A stretch of 64,000 bases of DNA from Saprolegnia diclina VS20 (Eukaryota > Oomycota > Saprolegniomycetes > Saprolegniales > Saprolegniaceae): the NCBI RefSeq assembly GCF_000281045.1, contig NW_008246071.1:961353-1025352 (forward strand), written 5' to 3'. Positions within the stretch are counted from its first letter, which is position 1; the number at the start of each line of letters is the position of its first letter. The notes beneath the pieces were generated by a model. The model saw only the letters and a program-made list of their open reading frames with translations, searched no databases and was not told the DNA's origin. Below, one piece after another: positions 33,232 through 43,573 of this stretch. The translations under genes and the position numbers were made by a program.

Positions 33232-34516
33232 ATGGCCCCCGTCAAGCCCGCTGCCAAGGCTGCTGCCCCCAAGACCGCCGCCAAGGCCAAGTCGAACACC
33301 GTGTAAGTGCTTTGCCACATCGGCTGCACCCACGCGTGCGCACCCTTGGGTCGGCCGGACCCTCTTCGATCTCCCGCGGTGCGCAAGCACTCGCTTCATG
33401 AGCCCCTCCCAAGCGCTCTGCGCTTGGGGACTGTGAGACGTAAGGCCTCTTGGCCTTTCTCTTGAAAACCATTGTGGAAGGGCCTGCTTTGCGTCATGCA
33501 AGGGCGGGCCGTGGCGAACGCCGCTACCTTCCATCACTCTCTCGTTGTGCCGAATACGCACCAACGTAGAGGACTGTGGCATGTGTTGCGAATGCAACTC
33601 TGCTAAAATCCACGCTCGGGCACACGCTGTGACGCACTCGCTGCGCGCGGCCTCTGTGGATCCGACGAGGCTTCGGCCCTAGTACCTCGTGGCGCATGCG
33701 TTGGGAACGGTCGCCGCAAGCGAGAGCCCCATACTGACGCCTTGTGTAGGCTCGTCCCGGAGTCGATCCTCAAGAAGCGCCGCACGCTCGAGGCCGTCAA
33801 GACCAAGAAGGCCGAGGCCTCGGTCGCTTCCAAGAAGCACCGTGCCCAGGTCCGCGTGATCGCCTTCAAGTCGGCGGAGAAGTACGTCAAGGAGTACCGC
33901 GCTGTACGTTGCAACATCACTCTCAGTCGAGCGAAAATCTCATGTGGACGTGGTTTAGATTGAGAAGCAGAACGTCCTCCTCCGCCGCCAGGCCAAGGCC
34001 GCCGGCAACTTCTACGTCCCGGCCGAGGCCAAGGTCGCCTTCGTGATCCGCATCCGCGGTATCATTGGCGTCTCGCCCAAGGTCCGCAAGATCCTGAAGC
34101 TCTTCCGCCTCGTCCAGATCCAGAACGGTGTGTTCGTGAAGCTCAACAAGGCCACGATCAACATGCTCCGCCTTGTCGAGCCCTTCATCGCCTACGGTTA
34201 CCCCAACCTCAAGTCGACGCGCGAGCTCATCTACAAGCGTGGCTTCGGCAAGATCAACAAGCAGCGCATTGCCCTTACGGACAACGCCCTCGTTGAGAAG
34301 GTCCTCGGCAAGTTCGGCATCATCTGTATCGAAGACTTGATCCACGAGATCTTCACGTGCGGCCCGCACTTCAAGGAGGCCTCCAACTTCCTCTGGCCGT
34401 TCCAGCTCTCGTCGCCCAACGGCGGCTACACGCAGAAGCTCCTCCACTACAACGAAGGCGGCGACCACGGTAACCGCGGCGAGGAGATCAACAAGTTCAT
34501 CAAGCAGTGCTTGTAA
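33232..34516 (+). CDS. RPL7: 60S ribosomal protein uL30 (RPL7)
   Basis: Three exons: 33232-33302, 33750-33903 and 33959-34516. The product begins [20 protein letters not shown], continues [19 protein letters not shown], and has the uL30 core ([51 protein letters not shown]). It ends INKFIKQCL, full length for the family. It is a 60S structural protein that binds 28S rRNA. The first intron, about 447 nt, is roughly ten times the usual length here and rich in perfect hairpins (see separate entry). Three CCAAT elements lie in the promoter. Confidence 0.95.
33303..33749 (+). ncRNA. Long structured first intron of RPL7, candidate host of a small RNA
   Basis: The intron contains several perfect short hairpins: a 9-bp stem with a 3-nt loop at 33408-33428, a 6-bp stem at 33442-33457, and GTTGC-GAAT-GCAAC near 33585-33598. 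An AGAGGA string near 33570 could be an H box (ANANNA). I see no C/D-box pair. Introns of ribosomal protein genes commonly host snoRNAs or autoregulatory structures. The class here is not established. Confidence 0.3.
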
Positions 34517-34588
34517 ACTCTCCACTTCGCTTCTGGTCATCCTATCGGTTTGAAATTAACAATGACTCCTCTTGGCGCCATTCTTTGT

Positions 34589-34628
34589 ACTGTCTTATTG
34601 CTTGTTAAACTGTCTTATTGCTTGTTAA
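34589..34628. repeat. 20-bp tandem duplication in RPL7 3' region
   Basis: Two identical copies of ACTGTCTTATTGCTTGTTAA at 34589-34608 and 34609-34628, shortly after the RPL7 stop. The rest of 34517-34842 shows no gene. Confidence 0.9.
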
Positions 34629-34842
34629 ACTCAGAAACAACATTGACGAGTAGCATAAAGCCGAGTTTTAGCAGTGGATGGTAGACTGCCCGAGACCTGC
34701 ATGAACTCGCAACAACCGTCTAAGTCAAACTGAGAACTTCAAAGTGTAGTATCAAGCGGCCACTTGATACGACTTGCACACTTCAACTACTGTAGATTGT
34801 AACTGGTGGGGTGGCCAAGTCGTATCTTGTTGGCAGCTCCGT

Positions 34843-35927
34843 ATGAACCGTCACGGCGACGACAATGAACGGTACGGGTCGCTCGGCGCCATTCAGGTGC
34901 ATACTTGAAGGCTCTGCAGCAACAAACACGCTGAACCACGTCCACTAGCGTCACATTCAGTCGGAGCTCGACGGGCTTCGCAAAATGCTCGAGCTACAAG
35001 TACGTTGCGGGCGCACCTCTTTCTCGATGCTCCACTGCTCTTGTAGGAGGCAGCACCCGCCATTCACTGTGTTGCTCTCCCAAAGAAACCAGATACAACT
35101 TTTGCGATATACCCCAGTGCGCCACCACTTCTTCGCTGCGAGACGCTTCTCGTCGCGGCCGAGGAAAGCACCGTCGCCCTCGTGACGCAGCTCGTGCGAC
35201 TGCATTACGCTATGCTATCGATCTTTAGCGTCCATGTATAGGCGCACGAGCAGTCGTCGATCGCTGAAGCCCGCGCGACGACCGAAACCAAGTGGAAGGA
35301 CATTGCGCTCGGCCAAGAACATGAGATCACGTACCGACGACACGTTATGTCTGTGACTACAGGCTGGATGGACGCGTAGACGGCTTAACGACCAACTGCG
35401 CTTGCTGCGCACCGAGCTCCGAGACGCGATCCAACGCAACGCGTGCGCCCAAGAGGATTGGAGCACGACTGCCCGTGTGACGGCCGCACGCAACGACGAG
35501 CTTCAAGCGCTCTTGGCCACGTCGCAGGCCAACAACGCCGTCTTGATGGACCAAGTTCGCGCCCAGCGAGAGGCCCTTGACGAGGTGCAGGTATTGTAGT
35601 GTACATCGACAGACAATTTGCTGCATACATGGAGACTAGACGCGTCTTCGACGGCATGGTGAGAAGGAATCCAGTGACGAACATACCATCACGGTTCTCC
35701 GAGATGCGTGCGACGCCGAGCGCCGCGCCAAAGACAAACTCGAGGCGCTCCTTATTGCGATGGTGCAGGCAGCGAATGCTCGACCGACGACGCATGATTT
35801 TCGAACGGTCCTCGATGTCCCATCAACGACGCTCTTGCACGCTGCCTCGACAAAGCCGCCGGTAGCACCATCGGCCAAGCCGCGGCCGGTCGTGGAGACA
35901 CTCCCGGTGACGCCAATGTGGAAATAG
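34843..35927 (+). CDS. Small coiled-coil protein of unknown function
   Basis: Assembled from several short exons, so no single long open frame shows it. The start at 34843 gives MNRHGDDNERYGSLGAIQ. Introns of about 45-60 bp then lead to SELDGLRKMLELQ (about 34950-35000), a segment ending VALVTQL, AHEQSSIAEARATTETKWKD, then a heptad-rich stretch (ITRLNDQLRLLRTELRDAIQ) and ERRAKDKLEALLIAMVQAA. The protein ends LPVTPMWK with TAG at 35925-35927. One acceptor (near 35655) is a weak AAG site. It is probably a coiled-coil scaffold; I do not recognise the family. A related style of coiled-coil gene lies at 38763. Moderate confidence, because the exon chain was assembled by eye. Confidence 0.55.
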
Positions 35928-35983
35928 AGCAAAGGTCATCAAGTGAGCCAAACTAATAAAATACATGGACAATAATGTCTTGA

Positions 35984-37305
35984 CTAGACCGTGTAGCTAC
36001 TTGCAACGTTGGGCGATGCAGTGTCGTCGTCGTTTCGGCGAGCAGTCGAGCCGGTCGTACTCCTTGCATCGTCGAGCTCGTCGTCGTCGAGCCGCGAGTC
36101 GCGGTCCATGGCGTCTATCCACTCGTTTTGCGTCGGAAGAAAGATCGACTCGTTCGAGCTGCGGGGCGAGCTCGCTGCGTACAACGTCTCGGACTGGTTG
36201 GAGCTCCGCGGCGTTTGCTCCAGCATGAGAAACTCGGCGTAGTCGGGCTTGGAGTCGGTGCCATACGACTCGGTCTCGATGTCAAAGGGGTCACCGTGTC
36301 CTCCGCGATAGGCCTCCAAAGTATACGAAGGCTCGTACTCGAAACGCGAGTCCTGTAGGCTCTTTGGCGTTGTCACGGGCAGCTGCGACGCCAAGCACGT
36401 GGGTGCTGCTGACGCCGACGACGACTTGAAGCTGAGCAGCGACGGCGGCGTCCGAAGATCGTCGTCGTCGTCGTTTCGTTTGGACGCGCGCCGTCGGCAA
36501 ATACAAATCGCTGTGAGGAGGGCAAGGACGATGCAGAGCACAAACAAGACGACAACGACAGACACAACAAGCTGACTTGATGGTGCTGCAGATGATGTCG
36601 TTCCCGCTTGGTTGTTGCTGCCCGTGCTGGTCGCCGGTGGCGAGCTCGTCGTTGGAGCCGTCGACGAAGACGTCGAGGAATCAGCTAGGGTACATGGCGA
36701 TAAGCTTGCGAGTGAAAAACAGAGCAGCGTACGGTGCATCATGTCGGCAGTCGTGATGATGGCAACCGCTTCGGTCTGGGCGAGAGGCGTGGCGCTTGGA
36801 GCTACATTCGTAGCGACAGTAGCGACCGTGCGGGGCACCGGTGCGGTTGTCGACGGTGGGTTCGTCGGTGTCGTCGTCGTCGACTCGGGTGTTTTTGTCG
36901 GGACCGGCAACGGTATTGCTGTCGTCAACACAGGCGCCGTTGGCCGCGATGCTTCGGTGGTCGGCGCTGGCGTCGCTCGTGCAGTTGGTGTCGCGGTCGT
37001 TGCGGGTGGTGCTGTGATGACAGCCTCTGTCGTGCGCGGCAGTGGCGATGACGTGGCCGTTGGTGTCAACGGTGTGGCTGTTGGTGTCGATGACGCCGTT
37101 GGAGCAGTCGTCACATGCACCAATGTCGTCGTTGGAGGCGGTGTTGTAATCTCGGCGTCGTGTGAGCTGGAGCTGGCAGCAAGCGTTGTGTTGGCCTCGG
37201 CTATACCCAACACTAGCATCAATCGAGACCGAACGTATTGGTATTTTGCATACCTGCCAGCACCGAGAGCACCAACACCGCGTAGACAACGAGCCGACCG
37301 AACAT
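35984..37305 (-). CDS. Mucin-like type I membrane protein
   Basis: The start at 37305 gives a signal peptide (MFGRLVVYAVLVLSVLAG), interrupted by a short intron that joins to VLGIAEANTTLAASSSS. The ectodomain (about 230 residues) is almost entirely Thr, Pro, Ser, Ala and Val, typical of heavily O-glycosylated mucin-like stalks. A probable 48-bp intron near 36675-36722 would remove residues resembling a second hydrophobic run. A transmembrane helix (LVVSVVVVLFVLCIVLALL) is followed by a basic stop-transfer (CICRRRASKR) and an acidic, Ser/Tyr-containing cytoplasmic tail of about 170 residues ending VASSYTV. No catalytic domain. Inferred: cell-surface or wall-contact sensor or coat protein. The long open frame on the opposite strand is a shadow of the biased composition. 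Confidence 0.72.
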
Positions 37306-37868
37306 GGCGCAAGGATTTGCAAAGTGCCATTTCGCTCGGCCGTTCTCCAAGCATCTCTGCATCGGCTTGCATCTCGCGACGAAGGTTCGCACTAAATATA
37401 CACTGCGGATCTCCTCGACGGCGTTGGAGCGCTGCATGCGAGTTACCACTGCGTTCCTTATTATTAAGCCACAAGTTCAAACGACCATGGACGAAGCAGG
37501 GAGGTAGAACGTCGAGCAACCTCGACTCAACAAGTACTCTACTACGTGGAAAAGTCGAGAGTCGCTGAACCTCGGATGCATCCCATTGGTCCTCTGGTTG
37601 TCTTCGCAATACGCAACATGGCTCATTATGCTAATACACTCGGCTCCATTGTACTTTGAGGTGCACAACGACTCGTCTCACGGTGGCAGAGTATGTTTTT
37701 GACGTGAACTTCTTGGACAGATGTCAGAAACATGCATGTACCTCGGCAACTGCACCGGAAGCGACGGCCGAGAACGTTCGGCGGCGTTTCGCCGACCAAT
37801 CAGCGGCCACGGCGGCAATATCTTGCCAACAGTCATTGACGCTTAGATTTGCCCTTGCATTTGGTCGA
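37306..37868. other. Divergent intergenic region between mucin-like gene and globin gene
   Basis: No gene seen. A CCAAT box (37796-37800) lies 68 bp before the globin start. Confidence 0.4.
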
Positions 37869-38534
37869 ATGGGCGCCAAGGCAAGTCGTCTCGAAGGCGC
37901 GAGGTCCGGCGAAGCGGGAACGTATGACAGCAAGTACCCCGCGGTGGCGTTCACGGCGCACGGGCTCGCGACACCGAACGAAGTGCACCACTACCTCCCG
38001 GCCAACTTGCCCGTGTTTCCAGTCCTAAACGCAACGTACTTGGTCGACTGCACCAAGTCGTGGAAGGACATTTGCATGGCCAACACGGACCGCATGAAGG
38101 AGTACGACAAGCAGGGCATTCTGCTCTTCCAAGACGAGTTCTTCCACCGCCTCTTTCAGCGCGACGCGAGCATGGAAGCCGTGTTCCCGTCCGTCAAGAA
38201 ACGCGCCGAGGTGCTTATCGCGGCAATGACGTTCATGCTCCAGGGCACAACTGAGAGCACGGAGCGCATGATCAACCGGTGCCGCCACCTCGGCCACGCG
38301 CACCGCGTGTTCCCAAAGGTGCGGCCGCACCACTTTGCCGTGTACGTGAGCACGTGCATCGAAGTCATCATGTACTGGCTCGGGAACGAGAGCACGCCCA
38401 ACATTGGCGAGGCATGGAGCAACCTCATTGGCTTCTACCTCAAGCACATTCTTCAAGCGTACCTCTATGACATCGTCGACGAGACCGAGTTTGCCCAAAA
38501 CATTAGCCATCGGCCAACGCCAGGAACCCAGTAA
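37869..38534 (+). CDS. N-myristoylation-type globin
   Basis: A single exon of 221 codons. I chose the ATG at 37869 because it yields MGAKASR, a good N-myristoylation signal (Gly2, Ser6); the frame is open further upstream but shows nothing. After a 60-residue extension a globin-like helical domain follows: SWKDICMANTDRMKEYDKQG (A-B helices), FQDEFFHRLFQRD, FPSVKKRAEVLIAAMTFML (E helix), LGHAHRVF with a candidate proximal His in the F region, YVSTCIEVIMYWLG (G helix) and WSNLIGFYLKHILQAYL (H helix). The arrangement is like neuroglobin and globin X, which can be membrane-anchored. Inferred role: heme-based oxygen/NO/redox sensing at a membrane. The distal residue in helix E appears not to be His; alignment is needed. 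Medium confidence in globin assignment, high that it is a gene. Confidence 0.72.
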   Translation: MGAKASRLEGARSGEAGTYDSKYPAVAFTAHGLATPNEVHHYLPANLPVFPVLNATYLVDCTKSWKDICMANTDRMKEYDKQGILLFQDEFFHRLFQRDASMEAVFPSVKKRAEVLIAAMTFMLQGTTESTERMINRCRHLGHAHRVFPKVRPHHFAVYVSTCIEVIMYWLGNESTPNIGEAWSNLIGFYLKHILQAYLYDIVDETEFAQNISHRPTPGTQ

Positions 38535-38762
38535 TACCTCGTGTTAATCACGATTCATCTGTGTACGACGTCGCGTGCTCGTCTGCGTCGCCTTGGTAAC
38601 GACAGCGCTCCATGCAACGTACCAACTCGTTGTTGCGATGAAATGTGGGCTGGCCTTTCTGCGTGCGACGCTCCGATTGGTGAAAAGTATGGATATTCGA
38701 GTCCACGTGGCAGGTCATTGGCTAAAATCTTATTCTGCATTCCGTTGCCGGCTGACGTGACA

Positions 38763-40751
38763 ATGGCGGAACTGCGCGACGCGTACAAGGCCATCAAGCT
38801 GCTCCAAGATGCGCTCAGCAAGTCCAAGGCCGACACAACGTCTCTGCGCGACCACTTTAAAGCGCAGCTCGAGCAATACCAGCTGCAAGTGCACGCGCTC
38901 CGCGACGAGCTGGCGGCCAAGCCTGTCGACGAGGCCAAGCCCGTTCCGTGCCAGCACCACGGCCTCGGCATTGAAGCAGCCGAGCGCAAGCATGCGATCG
39001 AAGTCCAGGCTCTGCGAGATGAACTTGCGCTTGCGCATCGGTACCGCGAAGAGGCGCTGGCGGAGCTCGCACAATGCCGCGCTGCTTTGGTTGAGCAGCA
39101 GACCATGAGTCACGACAGCGCTCGCGCCCTCAAGGAGCGCCAGGCGACGCACGAGGCAGAAGTCCTCGGTCTGCAGCAAACCAACACGATTGTACTTCTC
39201 GAGAAGCACGTGCTCCAAGACGAAGTCTCGACCCTTCGGATGGCCGTGGCCGACCACGAAGCGTCCAAGCAGCATCTCGAAGACCACACGCGGCTGCTGC
39301 TTCTACAGCAACATACGCTACAAGAACAACTAGCGCTGGCCCTCGAAGACCGGGACGCTGTACGACGTGTCGCGGACGCGCAAGTAGAGTCCCTCCAGCA
39401 GGAGCTGGGCGTCGTACGAACCGCCTTCAACGATCTGCAGCAAGCACTTTGCGTGACGCTGCCAGAGGCAGAAGATGCCACAAGTGCACCTGATACGAAC
39501 GTTGTACCTTCAGATATCTCATCAGCGCTGGCAGCGCTTTTGCGGGAGAAGGTCCAGCTGCAAACCGACGTGGCCGCGCTCCGAGCGTTCACACACGATC
39601 GCGTGGCGACGACGATGGCGAGCGTCCAGCAGCACCAGCGCGAGGAGTGGGCAGCCTTCCAACTCGCACAGGTAGCGCCACTCAAGACCATGGCCGCCGA
39701 CTTGTGCATCAAGGTTGAAGTCCTCGAATACGACAAGGCGGCGCTAACCACGTCGCTTCGCGCCCAGTGGGAGACACTGCGTGCGTTTTGCAAAGAAGAG
39801 CTGGCGGCGTTTGCAGCCCAACAGAGCAATGCCATGGACCATGTCGTTGCCCACGTCGCCAAGCTCCAAGAGTCCAGCACAGTCGCCACCGTCACAACGC
39901 TCAACGCCGACGACGACGCGACGGCGCCGTGGTCGTCCCTCGTAGCCACGCTGCTCGAGGTTGTTGGGCCCTTCCAGAAGCTCGTCCAGTGCCTCTCCCA
40001 GCTCCAAAGCCTTCTCAAGACAATGGTCTTCGTTCTATCGCAGCATTTGACGCAATATTGATCGCTTCTGCTCTAGGTACACCATGGTCTTGCGCTTGAA
40101 GACTGGTCCGACGTGACGACACAAGACCGCGTCCGGTCGATCGTCTCGCTGGCCCAGCGCCTCGTATCGACGGCAGCGCCGCAAGCCCTCGGCGAGACCG
40201 TCGCGGCGTGCCACCGCGCCGTGCACGACCAGTTGTACGGATGGCACAAGGTCCAGAGCAGGTACTCGTCCGCTGCCATTACGCCTGGACCACATGATAG
40301 CACTAGTTATGTGGGCCCAATCCCTGTCTTTGGCATTCACTCGCCCGAGGTCGACCACATCATGACGAGCTGGAGCGCAAGCGTCGCCGAGCAGCAAGCC
40401 GCCAAGCTATGGCTCTCGTACGTTGCGACGGGCGACATTGACGGCCACGTTGAAAGCAGTCACTTTCGCTTCCGGAGCCTCAGCGACGACGTCAAGGACG
40501 CCTTCCTTGTCCTTATCGTGCCCGTGCTCAAGCAGCGCCAGGGCGATTCTCTCCACGTGCGCCTCCGACGCCACCGACCGTCCACGACGAGTGACGAGAC
40601 GCGCTATGACCTGCTCCTCGAAGTCGGCGCGCTCATGCGCCAAAGCCTCTCGAGCGAGAGCGAAGATAGCGTCGCGCCTCCAAAGGAGGCGCCGTCGACG
40701 CTCTTCCTCGCCATTGAGCGCCGCCTCGCCGAGCTCCAGCAGCACCAGTAG
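38763..40751 (+). CDS. Long coiled-coil protein of unknown function
   Basis: Exon 1 runs from the ATG at 38763 for about 420 codons of nearly continuous heptads (LRDHFKAQLEQYQLQVHAL, HTLQEQLALALEDRDAVRR). A probable short intron (about 40024-40074, GTCTTC...TAG) then joins LLKTM to VHHGLALEDWSDV. The second exon adds about 225 residues of mixed alpha-helical character and ends ERRLAELQQHQ with TAG at 40749-40751. Without splicing, the first frame would stop at 40061. No motor, kinase or membrane segment is visible. Inferred: cytoskeletal, centrosomal/flagellar-base or tether protein. A CCAAT box lies at 38676-38680. Two separate genes remain possible, but the 50-bp gap and phase match favour one. 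Confidence 0.7.
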
Positions 40752-41209
40752 TAAGATCTTATATGCTCGAGCCACCTTGGTGCATAGTTCTGTGTTGGTG
40801 CATTGTACGCCATGGGATGCTCGCTTCGATGGACGCAAACGCTCGTACCATCATGCGCCACACCCTAGGACACGTGGCTTTGTCCAGCCCTCTCCAGTCT
40901 ACGGTCGTTGCCGTCTCGGGCGTGCCAGCCTCGTTCGCTGTTCTAGGCGCTCGCAGCGTTCGCGCCGAGCCTTTGTACGGCCATCGCAGGAGGGCCCGCT
41001 TGTGCTGCTTGTGCTGCCAGGTGGCGGTGCTGGTTAACCAGGGTGGGGAATCGTGTGGCCAGCACGTTTCAAATGGCGGCGTGTGATTGGCTGAAAGTCC
41101 CGATTAACCGGGTGGGTGACGTTGTGATTGGTTGGATATCAACGATTGGTGGCACAGGCGTGTCAACCTGGAGCTATGCAGCCATTCTCTAATTCCCCAT
41201 TGAACAACC
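40752..41209. promoter_or_regulatory. RPL5 promoter region with three CCAAT boxes
   Basis: ATTGG elements at 41086-41090, 41127-41131 and 41145-41149 lie 60-125 bp before the RPL5 start. The pattern matches the RPL7 promoter. No gene seen. Confidence 0.5.
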
Positions 41210-42109
41210 ATGACCTTCGTCAAGGTGAACAAGAGCAAGGCTTACTTCAAGCGCTACCAGACCAAGTACCGTCGCCGCCGCGAGGGCAAGACGGACTACC
41301 GCGCCCGCAAGCGTCTGATCACGCAGGACAAGAACAAGTACAACTCGCCCAAGTACCGCCTTGTCGTGCGCATCACCAACAAGCGCGTGATCTGCCAGAT
41401 CGCGTACGCCGAGATTGACGGCGACAAGATCCTCGCCGCCGCCTACTCGGATGAGCTCAAGCGCTACGGCCTCAAGTGCGGCTTCAAGAACTACCCGGCT
41501 GCCTACTGCACGGGTCTCCTTGTCGGCCGCCGCTTGTTGAACAAGCTTGGCCTTGACGGTGACTACGAGGGCAACACGGAGGTTGATGGCGAAGTCGTCA
41601 AGACGGAAGCCAACGGCCGCACGTACTACGTCGCCGAAGTCGCTGACGAGAAGCGCCCCTTCCGCGCCTTCCTCGATGTCGGCCTTCGCTCGACGTCGAC
41701 GGGCAACCGCGTCTTCGGCGCCCTCAAGGGTGCCACCGATGCCGGCCTCGACATCCCGCATTCGGAGAAGCGCTTCCCCGGTTACGACCGCGACGCCAAG
41801 TCGTACGACGCTGAGGTCCACAAGGAGCGCATTTTCGGCGACCACATCTCGAACCACATGAAGGAGCTCGAGGAAGATGACCCGGAGATGTACCAGAAGC
41901 ACTTCGCCGACTACATCAAGGCTGGCATCACGTCGGACGACATGGAGGACTTGTACGCTGCCGTGCACGAGGCCATCCGTGAGGACCCGACCCCGGCCGA
42001 GAAGAAGCCGTACAAGAAGGACCCCAAGTACAAGAAGGCCGTCAAGCGCTCGCTCTCGCAGTTCAAGGCCCGTGTCGCCCAGAAGAAGGCCCACGCCGCC
42101 AAGAACTAA
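41210..42109 (+). CDS. RPL5: 60S ribosomal protein uL18 (RPL5)
   Basis: A single uninterrupted exon of 299 codons, the usual length. It begins [20 protein letters not shown] and carries the family landmarks [49 protein letters not shown] and [14 protein letters not shown]. The C-terminus is basic ([14 protein letters not shown]), ending AHAAKN. It binds 5S rRNA and, with uL5, forms the 5S RNP that is built into the 60S subunit. Strong codon bias relative to neighbours is consistent with high expression. It is intron-free, unlike RPL7 and RPL14 nearby. Confidence 0.96.
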   Translation: MTFVKVNKSKAYFKRYQTKYRRRREGKTDYRARKRLITQDKNKYNSPKYRLVVRITNKRVICQIAYAEIDGDKILAAAYSDELKRYGLKCGFKNYPAAYCTGLLVGRRLLNKLGLDGDYEGNTEVDGEVVKTEANGRTYYVAEVADEKRPFRAFLDVGLRSTSTGNRVFGALKGATDAGLDIPHSEKRFPGYDRDAKSYDAEVHKERIFGDHISNHMKELEEDDPEMYQKHFADYIKAGITSDDMEDLYAAVHEAIREDPTPAEKKPYKKDPKYKKAVKRSLSQFKARVAQKKAHAAKN

Positions 42110-42786
42110 ATGTCTCTTGTCGACATCTAAGAGAAACCAATGGGGAATCTACTTTTTGACTCTGTCATCTCCAAGCTCTCAGTCTCGACCATCGCAGTTG
42201 CAGCCCTGAGCAACCCGCGTCAACATGTGACCAGATCGTCCAAGGATTACGGCAGTCGACTACCACCTTGGTCATTGTCTACAGGGTAGCAATGGTTGGA
42301 CACTTGAAGCAACGAGACGATGATGGGTCGTTGCGCTGCTGCATTCAACGCACTTGGTAAAGCGGAGGCAGGTACCGGTATCGTAATGATGCCAGCTCCT
42401 CTCGGCAACCGGTATGACTTGGGCGGATGAAGCAGTTTGGGCAACGACCAAGCTTTTCGATCATCCGCGCAACAACGCTGGGCGCGGTGCGCTAAACTGC
42501 TTTGAGATGCATGCACTTTGACTGTGTCGCTTGAAGAGCTGGCATGGACGAGGAGCGCAATCCTGTGCCCACTCGGCCAAGGTCAGGAGGTCCATAATCA
42601 ACAAGGTACGGCTGTCGACGATGTCAACAGAAGCGGTGTATGTGTTTCGACGTCGTGCATTAGGTTCATAGGTGCGTCTACTAGGATGGAAGGGCTATTC
42701 TAGTCGAATGGACGCCCAAAATGTAAGCAAGACTACTACCATTCAAGAAGGTCATCCTCAATCACCATGTGGCTGGCAAAAGCAAT
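42110..42786. other. Convergent intergenic region between RPL5 and RPL14
   Basis: Holds the 3' regions of both genes. I see no further gene, repeat or structured element. Confidence 0.5.
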
Positions 42787-43244
42787 TTAGTTCTTCTTGG
42801 CGGCGGCGGCGGCCTTCTTGATCAAGCTCGACTTCTGCTTGCGGGCAATCATGGACTTGAAGCGGTCAAAGTCGTTGAGGCCAGCGCGCGTCTTCTTGGC
42901 CTCCATCTTCTTGGACCAGGCCGTGGCGGCCCACTTGTTGAGGATGTCGGCCTTGACAAGCGCCTTCTTCAAGGTCGCCTCGCGCGCCTGGCGCGGGATC
43001 TTGACCGTCAGGTCCGTCAACGCAAGGCGCTTGAACGAGATCACGTGGCGGTTGACACCCGTGACCGAGTACGGGCCCTCCACGAGGCACTTGTTCTCGT
43101 CGACAACGTCGATGATGGTGGCGAGCTTGCCGGCGTCGGGGCCGTAGTTAATCAGAGCCACACGGCCGATCGTCACGAAGCGGGAGAAGGTCTACATCCA
43201 CTGGCATGAGCTTCACCTCGCATGCTGCATCATCCACGTACCAT
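42787..43244 (-). CDS. RPL14: 60S ribosomal protein eL14 (RPL14)
   Basis: Two exons. The first coding exon is the ATG alone (43244-43242). A GTACGT...GTAG intron (43241-43192) follows immediately, and exon 2 (43191-42787) begins TFSRFVTIGRVALINYG. The core has DVVDENKCLVEGP, RHVISFKRLALTDL and KWAATAWSKKMEAKK, and it ends in a Lys/Ala tail (KKAAAAAKKN). If the intron is ignored, translation would have to start at the Met-less FVTIGR segment or at a vector-like internal codon, losing conserved residues, so the split start is well supported. Structural protein of the 60S subunit near expansion segments of 28S rRNA. Confidence 0.93.
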
Positions 43245-43573
43245 TGCTTAACTTTACACGTCAAAAGAAACTAAAGCCCAATGGCGAAAGCCCATGCACC
43301 CGCCATAGGCTTTGGACCAGCCACACTCTCCACCAATAAAACAGTTTGTCGCTCATTTTATTTATAGCTTGGCATTTGTATGCACTCCGTATTATAATAT
43401 GCATCCCCGCCTCGACCAGTCATTTTGAATGAGACCCGATCAAGTGCGGGTCTTCTCCCCTGTGAGCTTCCTGTAGCGATCGCGAGCGTACTTAGGAGAA
43501 CGCTTAGGTACGCATTCCGGATACGTCGGCAGGTATACGGATGCTTCCGGCCTGTATCCAAAAGCAACGCAGC
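43245..43573. promoter_or_regulatory. Divergent promoter interval of RPL14 and PUS1
   Basis: A 329-bp divergent interval between two RNA-related genes. CCAAT-like ACCAATAAAAC lies near 43332. No gene seen. Confidence 0.4.

Noticed and set aside
36612..37568. 318-codon Val/Gly-rich plus-strand frame
   Set aside because: It is the exact antisense of the Thr/Pro-rich mucin stalk; repeated GTC/GAC composition keeps both strands open.
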